A stretch of DNA of 33,947 bases from Paludibacter propionicigenes (GCA_020721655.1 DYMG01000023.1:1-33947); one strand, 5' to 3'; shown: positions 8,826 through 17,451, counted from the stretch's first letter. Made by a program: numbers and translations. Notes: generated by a model not told the origin, from the letters alone.

Positions 8826-9941
8826 TTAAGCTAATTTATACATATTTCCCGGATTAACACGAATAATATTTTGAAGTTCTAAGTTTAGTAATATAACTGA
8901 TATTTCAGAACTTGTAATTTTAGTAATATTACAAAGGGTATCAATATTTATTATTTTTTTTTCTTTTATAATATCGTAGATGTTTTTTTCGTCGGCAGTT
9001 AAATTTGGAGGTATTATTAGTTTGGTTTGTTGATTGCTATTATTTTCCCAAGACATAATATATTCTATATCTTTAACATTTTCAATTAGTGATGCTTTGT
9101 TACTTTTTATTAGTTTGTTGCAACCTATAGAGTATTTATTGTCTATATTTCCTGGGAAAGCAAAAACATCTCTGTTGTATGAATTTGCAATATCGCCGGT
9201 AATAAGCGAGCCTCCTTTTTCTCCAGATTCTATTACAACGGTGCAGTCAGAAAGTCCGGCTACTATTCTGTTTCGTTTTATAAAATTTTGTTTGTCGGGT
9301 TTTGTTTCCGATAAAAATTCAGTTACTAAAGCACCGTTATTAATTATTTCTTTGGCTATATTGGTGTGTAGTGCAGGGTAAACTCTATCTAAACCATGTC
9401 CTAAAACTGCTATAGTTTGTAGTCCATGTTTTAGTGCCTCTTTGTGTGCACAGATGTCAGTTCCGTAGGCTAATCCACTTATTATTATTGGGTTATGTCC
9501 GCGTTCTTTAAGGTCTGTTATTAGTTGTTCGCAGTTTTGTTTGCCATAAGCGGTTAAATTTCTTGTACCTACAATTGTTATTAGTTTTTTGTAGTCGAAA
9601 TTAACATTTCCTTTATAAAATAAAAGTAAAGGAGCGTCTTCGCATTGTTTAAGTCGGGTTGGGTAGTTATTGTTAAAATATGATAGATAATTAATTTTAT
9701 ATTTTTCAATAAATTTCATTTCTTGTTCGGCTCTATTAAAAACATTAGCATTTTTAATTTTATTTGCTGTTATTTCGCCTATTCCTGGAATTCTAATGAG
9801 TTTTTGCTGTTTTTCAGTAAAAATTTCTTTAATTCCGCCAACATAAGAAATTAAGGTTTTTGCATTTTTAATGCCTATGCCATCTACTAAGCTTAATGAA
9901 ATTAGCCAAAATAATTCGGTATCATCTATTTTGGCTTGCAT
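8826..9941 (-). CDS. dprA: DNA-processing protein DprA (Smf)
   Basis: DprA binds incoming single-stranded DNA and loads RecA during natural transformation. The 371 residues show the usual order: an N-terminal helix-hairpin-helix region (residues 1-70, with P-G-I-G-E), a Rossmann-like core with I-V-G-T-R, S-G-L-A-Y-G-T-D, L-G-H-G-L-D-R-V-Y-P, and E-x-G-E-K-G-G-S-L-I-T-G, then a C-terminal winged-helix domain (about 310-371). Length matches the family. Its start overlaps the end of the upstream membrane-protein gene by 20 bases, so translation is probably coupled. The gene is widespread in Bacteroidota, so its presence does not prove competence. Confidence 0.96.
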   Translation of the reverse strand: MQAKIDDTELFWLISLSLVDGIGIKNAKTLISYVGGIKEIFTEKQQKLIRIPGIGEITANKIKNANVFNRAEQEMKFIEKYKINYLSYFNNNYPTRLKQCEDAPLLLFYKGNVNFDYKKLITIVGTRNLTAYGKQNCEQLITDLKERGHNPIIISGLAYGTDICAHKEALKHGLQTIAVLGHGLDRVYPALHTNIAKEIINNGALVTEFLSETKPDKQNFIKRNRIVAGLSDCTVVIESGEKGGSLITGDIANSYNRDVFAFPGNIDNKYSIGCNKLIKSNKASLIENVKDIEYIMSWENNSNQQTKLIIPPNLTADEKNIYDIIKEKKIINIDTLCNITKITSSEISVILLNLELQNIIRVNPGNMYKLA

Positions 9942-10380
9942 ATTTTGTTAAATTTATTTTAAGTTTTTTTCTGTCTTCTTCTTTAAATAATGAAATATTT
10001 ATTGGGGGGTATTTAAATAATCCGGTTTTAGTTTTTTGATATAAAATTAAATATTGCCGTTTATTTATTTGCTCTATTTCGTATTTAGCTAATAATGATG
10101 GTTTTAGCTTAATCATATTACGTTTAACTTTTAAAGCTATATGGTAATATCGAATTTCAATATAATTATCGGTATCAGAATATCGGACATAAGTAAATTC
10201 TTGTTTTAGCCAATAAAACATAAAAATAATAAACAAAAAAACCAATATTCCAACTGCATAATACCAAGTTACAGGAATAAATTCGAACCATCCTATTGCA
10301 ACAAGTAAAATAAAAATACCAACAATAAAATTTCGAGTTTTTCTAATATTTATTATTTCTTCTTCGTTATCTAAAATCAT
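9922..10380 (-). CDS. Two-helix membrane protein of unknown function
   Basis: I do not recognise the family. The 152-residue protein has a short acidic N-terminus, two adjacent membrane helices (about residues 18-36 and 39-58), then a soluble tail of about 90 residues with alternating strands and many Lys and Tyr residues; the layout resembles small PH-like membrane proteins, but that is only a shape argument. It overlaps dprA by 20 bases and is the first gene of the dprA-kinase-tpiA set. The terminator of proline dehydrogenase lies about 45 bases upstream of its start, so its promoter must lie in the short gap; a TACTTTTA word there is a possible -7 element. Confidence 0.75.
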   Translation of the reverse strand: MILDNEEEIINIRKTRNFIVGIFILLVAIGWFEFIPVTWYYAVGILVFLFIIFMFYWLKQEFTYVRYSDTDNYIEIRYYHIALKVKRNMIKLKPSLLAKYEIEQINKRQYLILYQKTKTGLFKYPPINISLFKEEDRKKLKINLTKYASQNR

Positions 10381-10424
10381 AAATTATTTTTTATGGTAAA
10401 AGTATTAAAATAATGAAATAAAAA

Positions 10425-10447
10425 AAAGCAGAAAAAAATTCTGCTTT
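10425..10447 (-). terminator. Terminator of proline dehydrogenase
   Basis: A perfect 9-base-pair stem (10425-10433 with 10439-10447) and a 5-base loop are followed on the minus strand by a run of Ts. The stem overlaps the last bases of the proline dehydrogenase stop codon, so termination is immediate. Confidence 0.85.
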
Positions 10448-11621
10448 ATAAATTATTTTTTTCGGAACTCCTTCTTTTTTGTTCTAGTAATATTAAATTT
10501 AATTCTCTGCCTGTTTGTCCTTTAACCGATGTATTTTCCTGAGCACGGCGAAGCAAATATGGCATTACGTGTTTTACCGGACCATAAGGAACGTATTTTG
10601 CAACATTGTAGCCCAGTTCACCAAGTTTAAAACTTATATTGTCGCTCATTCCAAAAAGTTGTGAAAACCAAATTCTATCGTCGTTTTTTGCAATACCTTT
10701 TTCTTCCATTAGTTCGGCTAAATAGCTATTGCTAAGCTCGTTATGAGTTCCGTTGAATATTGAAATTTTATCTAAATGTTCTATACAAAATTTTAAGGCA
10801 GCGTTATAGTCTCGGTCTGTATCGTCTTTTGTTTCTTGAATAGGACTTTTATAAGATTCGGCTTGTGCTTTAGCTCTTTCTTTTTCCATATAAGCACCTC
10901 TTACGAATTTCATTCCTAAAAAATAATTTTCGTTTTCGGCTTTTTTGTAAGCTTCTTTTAAAAATTCTAATCTATCCCATCGATACATTTGAAGGGTGTT
11001 AAATACAATAGCTTTTTCTTTATTGTATTTTTGCATCATTAGTTCAACTATTTGGTCTATAGCTATTTGAAATGCGTAATCTTCGGCATCAATTAAAATT
11101 GGTATATTGTTATCAAAAGCGGCTTTACATAAAATGTCTATCCTTTCAACAAAATCATCGGCTTCTTTTTTTTCTGAAGCAGATAAATTGTTTTCGCTCA
11201 TTTTTATTAAAATTTCGTGGCGAGTAAATGCCGTAGGCTTAAATACAGCGAAAGGAATGTCTATATTTTCCCCTGCATTTTTTATTGCATATAAAGTTTC
11301 TTTAAGAGCATTATTTATGTCTTCAATATTATCTTTGCCTTCAACCGAATAGTCCAAAATAGATTTTACCTTGTGTTTTCCTAAAAGCTCAACAGCTTTG
11401 TTACAATCGTCGATAGTTAAACCTCCACAAAAATGAGCATAAATAGTGGGTTTTACTGCCCAAGTAATTGGAAAATGGATTGCCAATGCGGTATTTACCA
11501 TTTTTGTGCTAATATTAACTAAAGTTGGACTAGAAATAGTACTAAATAAGAATTTTGCTCGTTTTAACTCATAATCTGTTTTGCTTATAAAAGCAATTTT
11601 GGTATCGTTGAAAGCTATCAT
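10446..11621 (-). CDS. Proline dehydrogenase (monofunctional, FAD-dependent)
   Basis: The enzyme oxidises proline to delta-1-pyrroline-5-carboxylate with FAD, the first step of proline use. The 391-residue protein has the TIM-barrel motifs: D-Y-S-V-E-G-K early, F-V-R-G-A-Y-M-E-K-E-R-A-K-A (about residues 235-250), a G-T-H-N-E motif, and the proline-binding Y-L-L-R-R-A-Q-E-N near the C-terminus. Length matches monofunctional forms and not bifunctional PutA. The matching second-step enzyme is encoded separately at 18812-20446. It has its own terminator and no co-directional neighbour close upstream, so it is probably a single-gene unit. Confidence 0.94.
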   Translation of the reverse strand: MIAFNDTKIAFISKTDYELKRAKFLFSTISSPTLVNISTKMVNTALAIHFPITWAVKPTIYAHFCGGLTIDDCNKAVELLGKHKVKSILDYSVEGKDNIEDINNALKETLYAIKNAGENIDIPFAVFKPTAFTRHEILIKMSENNLSASEKKEADDFVERIDILCKAAFDNNIPILIDAEDYAFQIAIDQIVELMMQKYNKEKAIVFNTLQMYRWDRLEFLKEAYKKAENENYFLGMKFVRGAYMEKERAKAQAESYKSPIQETKDDTDRDYNAALKFCIEHLDKISIFNGTHNELSNSYLAELMEEKGIAKNDDRIWFSQLFGMSDNISFKLGELGYNVAKYVPYGPVKHVMPYLLRRAQENTSVKGQTGRELNLILLEQKRRSSEKNNL

Positions 11622-11730
11622 TTATATTAGTATTATATGAAATTACAATTTTTTAAAATATGATTTCGCAAAGGTAGAAATATGAATTTATTAAATCTAT
11701 ATTATCAAACACATAAAAATATGATTTTAA

Positions 11731-11763
11731 TTGTTTTTTATTTAATTCTTTTTTTTACTTTTG
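11731..11763 (+). promoter_or_regulatory. Bacteroidota-type promoter before the lipoprotein gene
   Basis: TTG at 11731-11733 and TACTTTTG at 11756-11763, matching the TAnnTTTG -7 box, with a 22-base spacer. A second -7-like word, TATCTTTG at 11818-11825, has no well-spaced -33 partner. The first site would give a leader of about 85 bases. Confidence 0.55.
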
Positions 11764-11854
11764 TGAAATTAACAGTGGAAAATGCTGTTAAAAACTTTTT
11801 TTTGAAAAAAATTGTATTATCTTTGGATTTACTTTTAATTATTTTGATGATATT

Positions 11855-12673
11855 ATGAACAGATATTTAAGTGTAGTAATGCTAATAGTCTTTGTTTCGA
11901 GCACTTTGTTGCTTGAAAGTTGTTTAAAAAAAGGACCTAACGATCCTTTTGTTTCTTTTAAAACAAGAAAGGCAAGAATGACTGGCGAATGGATAATAAA
12001 AGATTATTTGTATGAAACGACTACCGATTATATTGATGGTAGAAAAGATATATACAAGTTTACTTCAACAAACGACGCTGTTTCCGAAACAATAGGATAT
12101 GCAAATGTTAATGGCATAAAAGATACAACTTGGACTTGGAATGGTAAAATTGTAACAGAACGAATGATTAATTTCGATAAAAACGGAAAAGTTACTCTAA
12201 AATATAATTACAAATTATCGGAGTTTTATGAAGATGTTACAGAGGCTCCTACTATACCATTTGATGATAAGATTTGGTGGGCAGATACAACAATAACTAT
12301 AGAAAGAAAATATTACAACACTGGAACATGGAATTTTTTAAATAATATTGATGACTATAAAAACAAAGAAAGAATAACAATAATGTGGGATTATTGGGAT
12401 TTTGAGCAAATTAATAATATTAAAGTTGTTTACAGATCAGACAACGAAGACACACAACCATCTCAAGAAATAAATGAAAGTAGCAGAACACAATCAAGGT
12501 CGTATTTTTACAATGGCGAAAATACCGAAACTTGGGTTTTAGACAAACTTAAAAACAAAGAAATATTTATGTATCGCTATTTAGATAATAATTTTAAGGA
12601 AAGTGTTTCAAATTCAGAAACTGCTAATACATCAATAAAAGGTTACGAATCGTACGAATTAGAACAAGAATAA
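11855..12673 (+). CDS. Lipoprotein of unknown function (272 aa)
   Basis: The product carries a lipoprotein signal: a hydrophobic stretch at residues 4-20 and L-L-E-S-C with Cys23 as the likely acylated residue. The Lys-Lys-Gly after the Cys is basic, unlike the acidic signal that sends some Bacteroidota lipoproteins to the cell surface, so a periplasm-facing position is more likely. The mature part opens with N-D-P-F-V-S-F-K-T-R-K-A-R-M-T-G-E-W, which I associate with a Bacteroidota lipoprotein family that has no known role, then runs as alternating strands rich in Trp, Asp and Thr. It is transcribed alone and ends in a terminator shared with the convergent methyltransferase. Confidence 0.82.
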   Translation: MNRYLSVVMLIVFVSSTLLLESCLKKGPNDPFVSFKTRKARMTGEWIIKDYLYETTTDYIDGRKDIYKFTSTNDAVSETIGYANVNGIKDTTWTWNGKIVTERMINFDKNGKVTLKYNYKLSEFYEDVTEAPTIPFDDKIWWADTTITIERKYYNTGTWNFLNNIDDYKNKERITIMWDYWDFEQINNIKVVYRSDNEDTQPSQEINESSRTQSRSYFYNGENTETWVLDKLKNKEIFMYRYLDNNFKESVSNSETANTSIKGYESYELEQE

Positions 12674-12688
12674 ATTTAATATAAAGTT

Positions 12689-12723
12689 AAAAAGCCAAAC
12701 ATTAAATTAATGTTTGGCTTTTT
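12689..12723. terminator. Bidirectional terminator between lipoprotein and RNA methyltransferase genes
   Basis: AAAAAGCCAAACATTAA pairs with TTAATGTTTGGCTTTTT around a very short loop, with an A run on the left and a T run on the right. It lies between two convergent genes and can serve both. Confidence 0.85.
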
Positions 12724-13254
12724 TTATTTTGTTAATTTAAAAAAGAAATCCCACAAAACAACACCGGCAGCAACAGAAATATTTAGCGAATGTTTTGTTC
12801 CGTGTTGCGGTATTTCTAAGCAAAAATGGCTATTATCAACAAGTTTTTGGTTAACACCTTTTACTTCGTTACCAAAAATTATAGCATATTTTTTATCAAT
12901 AGAAGGCATAAAATTGTTTAATTTAACGCTGTTTACAACTTGTTCAATAGAAATAATAGTGTAGTTTTCTAATTTTAATTGATTTACAACATCTAAAGCA
13001 TTGCTAAAATACTCCCATTCTACCGACTCTGTAGCACCTAAAGCTGTTTTGTGAATATCTTTATTTGGAGGAGTAGCGGTAATACCACATAAATAAATTT
13101 TTTCAACAAGAAAAGCATCGGCAGTTCTAAAAACAGAGCCAATATTATTTAAACTTCGTATATCGTCGAGAATAATTGTAAGCGGAATTTTTTTTATTTT
13201 TTTAAATTCATCAACAGAAATACGATTTAATTCTTCTAAACTTAATTTTTTCAT
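12724..13254 (-). CDS. SpoU/TrmH-family RNA 2'-O-methyltransferase
   Basis: A cytoplasmic SPOUT enzyme that methylates a ribose in tRNA or rRNA using S-adenosylmethionine. The three family motifs are present: L-D-D-I-R-S-L-N-N-I-G-S-V-F-R-T-A-D (about residues 29-46), I-I-F-G-N-E-V-K-G-V, and L-E-I-P-Q-H-G-T-K-H-S-L-N-I-S-V-A-A-G in the knot. At 176 residues it is a short form without the N-terminal RNA-binding domain of RlmB; which RNA it modifies is not clear. It starts 16 bases after the DUF218 gene and is probably in its transcript. Confidence 0.92.
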   Translation of the reverse strand: MKKLSLEELNRISVDEFKKIKKIPLTIILDDIRSLNNIGSVFRTADAFLVEKIYLCGITATPPNKDIHKTALGATESVEWEYFSNALDVVNQLKLENYTIISIEQVVNSVKLNNFMPSIDKKYAIIFGNEVKGVNQKLVDNSHFCLEIPQHGTKHSLNISVAAGVVLWDFFFKLTK

Positions 13255-13270
13255 TTGTTTTGCTCGTTAA

Positions 13271-13981
13271 TTAAATCCAACCTTTTAATTTATAGTAAGT
13301 TATTGCAAAATATTCTCTATAAATAATAATTTGGTATTTTAAATGATTCCAAAATTGGTATCTTAATTGAGTATTTTTGCCAACATTTAATATGTATTTA
13401 TTTCCACCCAATTCGTTATCGTTAAAATATAAATTTGCTTCAATTGCTGATTCAAAAGCCGAATTTCCGACAATATTGTTAAAACCTATTTTTTTAAATG
13501 TTTTTATTGAGCGGTACATGTGCTCTGGCGAAGTAATTAACAAAATGCTTGAAGTTTTTCCACATAAGTTTTGAATTTGCAATGCTTGCATTCTTGTATT
13601 TGTTCCTTTAGGTTCTAAAATAATTTTAGAACTATCAATGCCGCGTGAAATAATTTCGTGCCGCATTAAATTTATTGAGCTTAGTGTATCGGAAACTTTA
13701 CCCGGTAGAGCTATAATTATTTTTGCTTGCGGAAACTTTTTTGCTTCTTGCGAAACTTTGTATGTTCTCATTAATCCTGATTCACTTGGAATTCCGCCAC
13801 CTCCCAATACAATTATATATTCCGGCGATTTTGATAAAGTGTAATCGATTGCACCCAAATAATAGTACATCCAAAAAGGTAAAGTTGTGAAACTTAGAAT
13901 TATAATAGTTAAAAATATAGATCCAAGTGAAATAAGGCTAATTTTTATTGTTTTTTTTAATATTTGAAAAAAATTACTCAT
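13271..13981 (-). CDS. DUF218 / YdcF-SanA-ElyC-like membrane protein
   Basis: The family (DUF218) includes SanA and ElyC, linked to envelope integrity in enterobacteria; the biochemical role is not firmly known. The 236-residue protein has one N-terminal membrane helix (about residues 12-35) and then the soluble domain with I-I-V-L-G-G-G, the S-G-L-x-R-x-Y segment, E-P-K-G-T-N-T and I-T-S-P-E-H-M-Y-R. It sits between aspartate kinase and the RNA methyltransferase on the same strand, with gaps of 59 and 16 bases. Confidence 0.87.
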   Translation of the reverse strand: MSNFFQILKKTIKISLISLGSIFLTIIILSFTTLPFWMYYYLGAIDYTLSKSPEYIIVLGGGGIPSESGLMRTYKVSQEAKKFPQAKIIIALPGKVSDTLSSINLMRHEIISRGIDSSKIILEPKGTNTRMQALQIQNLCGKTSSILLITSPEHMYRSIKTFKKIGFNNIVGNSAFESAIEANLYFNDNELGGNKYILNVGKNTQLRYQFWNHLKYQIIIYREYFAITYYKLKGWI

Positions 13982-14021
13982 TCATTAATATTATTTAGTA
14001 ATACCGAAAGCATATCTGTAG

Positions 14022-14043
14022 TAGTCCAATAAAAATTGGACTA
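14022..14043 (-). other. Perfect hairpin at the aspartate kinase stop codon
   Basis: TAGTCCAAT, a four-base loop and ATTGGACTA form a perfect 9-base-pair hairpin whose first three bases on the minus strand are the TAG stop codon. There is no T run after it, so it is a weak intrinsic terminator at best; it may protect the 3' end or attenuate read-through into the DUF218 gene. Confidence 0.5.
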
Positions 14044-15342
14044 AACAGCTATTGCATCGGCATTATACAATTCATTTATTAGATTATTGTTTGTATTTTG
14101 TATAACATAACGAGCTGTGTATCTGGTTTTTTGCTCTACTAAAATAGTTTTATTTAATGTTAATTCGCTTATTGTTTCTTGGTTATAATGTCGAATTGTT
14201 ATAAGTTTTAAATTTGTGTTGTATTTTATAGAATAAGTACTTTTTAAATTTTCTATAATTTTAGTAATTTTATCTGAACTATCAACCACAATAGAGAAGC
14301 TAACTGCCGAATTTTCCATTAAATTTACTTTAATTTTTAAGGTTGAAAGGACATTAAAAATTTTACTTATGTTTAATTCATCAATAAATGAAAAGTCTTT
14401 TGGCGAAATTGATATTAAAGTTTGATTGTCTTTTAAAATAATTATGGGTTTTAGAATATTTAGGTTTTTTACATTGTTTATAATTGTGCCTGCTTTTTCT
14501 GGGAAAATAAAAGATTTTACAAACAGTGTAATATTCTTATTTTGAAGAGGTTTTATGGTTTTTGGGTGAATAACTTGAGCACCATAGTAAGCCAATTCAA
14601 CGGTTTCTTTATAATTTAGAGTGTCTATTTTTACTGTATTTTGAAAAATTCTGGGGTCGGCATTTAATATTCCCTCAACATCTTTCCAAATAGTTACGCT
14701 TTCGGCGTTTAGGCAATATGCAATTATTGATGCTGTAAAATCGGAGCCTTCTCTTCCAAGTGTAATTGAATTTCCCTCTTGCGAAGAGGCTATAAAACCT
14801 TGCGTGATAAGTATATTCGCAGAGGTAAGTTCAAAATTATTTTGAATATTTTTTTCGGTTATTTCCCAAATAATTCTACCATCTCTATAAAAATTGTCGG
14901 TAATTATGCTGTTTCTGATGTCAATCCACAGGTTTTTTATTTTTATTTTGTTTAAATATTCGCTAACTATAATTGTAGAAATAATTTCGCCAAAACACAC
15001 TAATTTGTCGTATTCTAAATCGAAATTGTTCGACGGCTTTATGTTTAAAATATTTTCTATTTCGGTAAATTTATTATTCAACTTTAAGTTTACTTCGTTT
15101 TTGCTTGTAAAAAGCTTATTTATAATATCTTGATGATATGTTTTTATTTCAGATAAAATATTGAAAGTGTTTATGCTATTTGTTAAATAAGCATTTACTA
15201 ATTCTTCAAATTTGTTGGTCATTTTGCCCATTGCAGAAATAACAACCACTAAATTTGTTTTTTCATTAAGTATAATTTGCGAAACATTTTTTATGGCTTC
15301 TGCTGTTGCAACGGAAGCTCCTCCGAATTTGTAAACTATCAT
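14041..15342 (-). CDS. Aspartate kinase (monofunctional)
   Basis: Phosphorylates aspartate, the first step toward lysine, diaminopimelate, threonine and methionine. The 433-residue protein has the opening K-F-G-G-A-S-V, the V-V-V-I-S-A-M-G-K-M segment, and the catalytic core L-G-R-E-G-S-D-F-T-A-S followed by W-K-D-V-E-G-I-L-N-A-D-P-R. The C-terminal 140 residues should hold the regulatory ACT domains but are diverged, so the feedback effector cannot be assigned. Length fits a monofunctional enzyme with no homoserine dehydrogenase part. CysQ lies 94 bases upstream on the same strand. Confidence 0.94.
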   Translation of the reverse strand: MIVYKFGGASVATAEAIKNVSQIILNEKTNLVVVISAMGKMTNKFEELVNAYLTNSINTFNILSEIKTYHQDIINKLFTSKNEVNLKLNNKFTEIENILNIKPSNNFDLEYDKLVCFGEIISTIIVSEYLNKIKIKNLWIDIRNSIITDNFYRDGRIIWEITEKNIQNNFELTSANILITQGFIASSQEGNSITLGREGSDFTASIIAYCLNAESVTIWKDVEGILNADPRIFQNTVKIDTLNYKETVELAYYGAQVIHPKTIKPLQNKNITLFVKSFIFPEKAGTIINNVKNLNILKPIIILKDNQTLISISPKDFSFIDELNISKIFNVLSTLKIKVNLMENSAVSFSIVVDSSDKITKIIENLKSTYSIKYNTNLKLITIRHYNQETISELTLNKTILVEQKTRYTARYVIQNTNNNLINELYNADAIAV

Positions 15343-15436
15343 ACTATAATTTTTTTATTAATACCGATGCAATTCATTTATTATGCTATATATTGTTTGT
15401 GTTTGGTATAAAATATAATTCATTACAAGATGTAAA

Positions 15437-16249
15437 TTACTTATTTACTGTATTTTGTTGAACAATAAACCAAGGGTTTAATAAATTTTCTTTGTTATAT
15501 TTTAGTGAAGTTTTTCCATCAGATTGTGTTACTTTACAGTTTGCGTACAAAGCAATTGCTGTTCCTGCAGCAGTGTCCCACTCCATTGTAGGTGCAAATC
15601 GGGGGTAAATATTTGCTTTTCCTTCGGCAACCATACATAATTTTAATGAGCTTCCAATTGAAATTGTATTAACATTGCCATATTTTGCCTCCATTTCGCT
15701 AATAAATTTTGATGTTTCCTCGTTTAAATGCGAGCGACTTGCAACAATTGTAAATACTTGGGTGTTTGTTATCAAAGGCAGTTTATCCGATTTTTCTATC
15801 AATTCTAATATGCTTATATTGTTAAATTCGGATATGTTGTTAATTTTAAAAGAGCCTATATTTTTTTCTGCAAAATACAGTTCTTGTGTAACAGGAACAT
15901 AAATAACCCCTCCAATTGGGATATTATTTTCTATAAGTGCTATGTTTACAGTAAATTCGCCATTTCTTTTTATAAATTCTTTTGTTCCATCGAGAGGGTC
16001 AATGCACCAATATAATTGCCAGTTTTTACGAATATTAAAGTCGGGTATTTCAGTTTCTTCGCTTAATATAGGGATTTTTAAATCGGCTAAAATCTCAAAA
16101 ATTTTGGTGTTACTTCTTTTGTCGGCAATTGTAAGTGGCGAATTATCTAATTTTATTTCAACTTCAAAGTTTGATGAATTGTAAACAGTTAAAATTTCTT
16201 TACCAGCCAATATGGCGGCTTTAATTGCTATTTCAATATATTTTATCAT
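15437..16249 (-). CDS. cysQ: 3'(2'),5'-bisphosphate nucleotidase CysQ
   Basis: Removes the 3' phosphate from PAP, the by-product of sulfate assimilation and other sulfotransfer reactions; it is a metal-dependent inositol-monophosphatase-fold enzyme. The 270 residues include the metal-binding S-E-E and D-P-L-D-G-T-K-E-F motifs (near residues 70 and 92) and the C-terminal E-W-D-T-A-A-G, all typical of the family. The segment L-K-L-C-M-V-A-E-G-K-A-N-I-Y favours CysQ over a plain inositol monophosphatase. It is the first gene after the ribosomal-operon terminator. Confidence 0.93.
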   Translation of the reverse strand: MIKYIEIAIKAAILAGKEILTVYNSSNFEVEIKLDNSPLTIADKRSNTKIFEILADLKIPILSEETEIPDFNIRKNWQLYWCIDPLDGTKEFIKRNGEFTVNIALIENNIPIGGVIYVPVTQELYFAEKNIGSFKINNISEFNNISILELIEKSDKLPLITNTQVFTIVASRSHLNEETSKFISEMEAKYGNVNTISIGSSLKLCMVAEGKANIYPRFAPTMEWDTAAGTAIALYANCKVTQSDGKTSLKYNKENLLNPWFIVQQNTVNK

Positions 16250-16281
16250 AAATAGGATTTCAATTTTTAATAAAAGTAAAT

Positions 16282-16317
16282 AAAAAAGCCCTAACTATTT
16301 AAAGTTAGAGCTTTTTT
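16282..16317 (-). terminator. Terminator of the rpsF-rpsR-rplI operon
   Basis: GCCCTAAC (16288-16295) pairs with GTTAGAGC (16304-16311), extended by A and T runs. The one imperfect pair is a G-U wobble when read from the minus strand but an A-C mismatch from the plus strand, which points to use on the minus strand, downstream of rplI. Confidence 0.85.
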
Positions 16318-16333
16318 AAATGTATTTTTTAAA

Positions 16334-16780
16334 TTATTCAGCTACTACTTCAAATTTAAATTCGGCTGTAACTTCTTTGTGAAGTTTAACAATTGCATTG
16401 TAAAAGCCAACCTCTTTAATTGATTCTTCAGTAATTTTAATATTTCTTCTGTCAACTTCAACACCTTGTTCTTTAAGCATTTCGGCAATTTGAATTGTGT
16501 TTACAGAACCAAATATTTTGCCTGTTGAACTTGTTTTAGCACCAATCTTAACAACAGAAGTTTTAAGTTTTTCAGCTAATGCAATAGCTTCGTTCTTAAT
16601 TTTCTCTTGTTTATGAGCACTTTGTTTCATATTTTCTTGGTGTACTTTAACCGACGAGCTAGTTGCTAAAACAGCAATTCCTTGAGGTATTAAATAATTT
16701 CTGCCATAACCATTTTTTACAGTTACTACATCGTTTTTATAACCTAAACTAGGTATATCTTTTTTAAGTATTACTTCCAT
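16334..16780 (-). CDS. rplI: 50S ribosomal protein L9
   Basis: A 148-residue L9 of normal length: M-E-V-I-L-K-K-D-I-P-S-L-G-Y-K-N-D at the start, then the N-domain motif V-K-N-G-Y-G-R-N-Y-L-I-P, a long connecting helix (about residues 45-75), and the C-terminal rRNA-binding domain. L9 binds 23S rRNA at the base of the L1 stalk. It is the last gene of the S6-S18-L9 operon. A GGAGGGG Shine-Dalgarno site starts at the stop codon of rpsR and lies just before the ATG. Confidence 0.98.
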   Translation of the reverse strand: MEVILKKDIPSLGYKNDVVTVKNGYGRNYLIPQGIAVLATSSSVKVHQENMKQSAHKQEKIKNEAIALAEKLKTSVVKIGAKTSSTGKIFGSVNTIQIAEMLKEQGVEVDRRNIKITEESIKEVGFYNAIVKLHKEVTAEFKFEVVAE

Positions 16781-16794
16781 TATTTTTCCCCTCC

Positions 16795-17061
16795 TTATTT
16801 CATTAAATCTGTTACGTATGGCAATAATGCTATATGGCGAGCTCTTTTTACAGCTTGAGCCACTTTTCTTTGGTACTTCAATGATGTTCCTGTTACTCTA
16901 CGAGGTAAAATTTTACCTTGTTCGTTAAGGAATTTTTTTAAAAAAGTAGCATCTTTAAAATCGATGTACTTAATTCTGCTCTTTTTAAAACGGCAGTATT
17001 TTTTCTTTTGCAAATCTACTGCTACAGGCGATAAATACCTAACTGCTCCTTCTTGTGCCAT
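16795..17061 (-). CDS. rpsR: 30S ribosomal protein S18
   Basis: An 88-residue S18 with [14 protein letters not shown], the P-R-R-V-T-G-T motif, and the C-terminal [13 protein letters not shown]. It binds S6 in the 30S platform. Its ATG follows the rpsF stop codon by one base, and GGAGG sits within the last codons of rpsF, so the two are translationally coupled. Confidence 0.98.
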   Translation of the reverse strand: MAQEGAVRYLSPVAVDLQKKKYCRFKKSRIKYIDFKDATFLKKFLNEQGKILPRRVTGTSLKYQRKVAQAVKRARHIALLPYVTDLMK

Positions 17062-17062
17062 A

Positions 17063-17413
17063 TTATGCCTCCTTTTTTGTTTCAGTTAAACGATTAATTC
17101 TTTTTACACTATATTCAACAGCGTATTTGTCTAGCCTAAACGACAAGAAACGAATAATTCTTTCGTCGCGTCTAAATTCGGTTTCTAATTTTTCAATAAC
17201 AGAACCTTCTGCCTCGAATTGAAATAATGTGTAAAATCCTGTAGATTTTTTTTGGATAGGGTAAGCTAATTTTTTTAAGCCCCAATTTTCCTCATTTTCA
17301 ATTTTTGCACCTTCATTAGTAAGAATGTCTTTAAACTTCTTTACCGCTTCCTTTACCTGAATTTCAGATAAAACGGGAGTCAAAATGAAAACGGTTTCAT
17401 AATGTCTTACCAT
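17063..17413 (-). CDS. rpsF: 30S ribosomal protein S6
   Basis: A 116-residue S6 with the N-terminal strand Y-E-T-V-F-I-L-T-P, the [14 protein letters not shown] motif, G-F-Y-T-L-F-Q-F, and [10 protein letters not shown]. It is the first gene of the S6-S18-L9 operon. Unlike the two genes behind it, it has no Shine-Dalgarno site. A TACTTTTG box (minus strand, 17444-17451) lies about 30 bases before the ATG and is the likely -7 promoter element. Confidence 0.98.
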   Translation of the reverse strand: MVRHYETVFILTPVLSEIQVKEAVKKFKDILTNEGAKIENEENWGLKKLAYPIQKKSTGFYTLFQFEAEGSVIEKLETEFRRDERIIRFLSFRLDKYAVEYSVKRINRLTETKKEA

Positions 17414-17443
17414 AATAATTTTATTTAATTAAATTTAAGCCTG

Positions 17444-17451
17444 CAAAAGTA
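17444..17451 (-). promoter_or_regulatory. -7 promoter element of the rpsF operon
   Basis: TACTTTTG on the minus strand matches the Bacteroidota TAnnTTTG box. I see no TTG at the usual -33 distance, so the assignment rests on the -7 box and its place upstream of rpsF. Confidence 0.45.

Noticed and set aside
9034-9381. Plus-strand open frame inside dprA
   Set aside because: It lies entirely antisense to conserved DprA core motifs and has no start signals.
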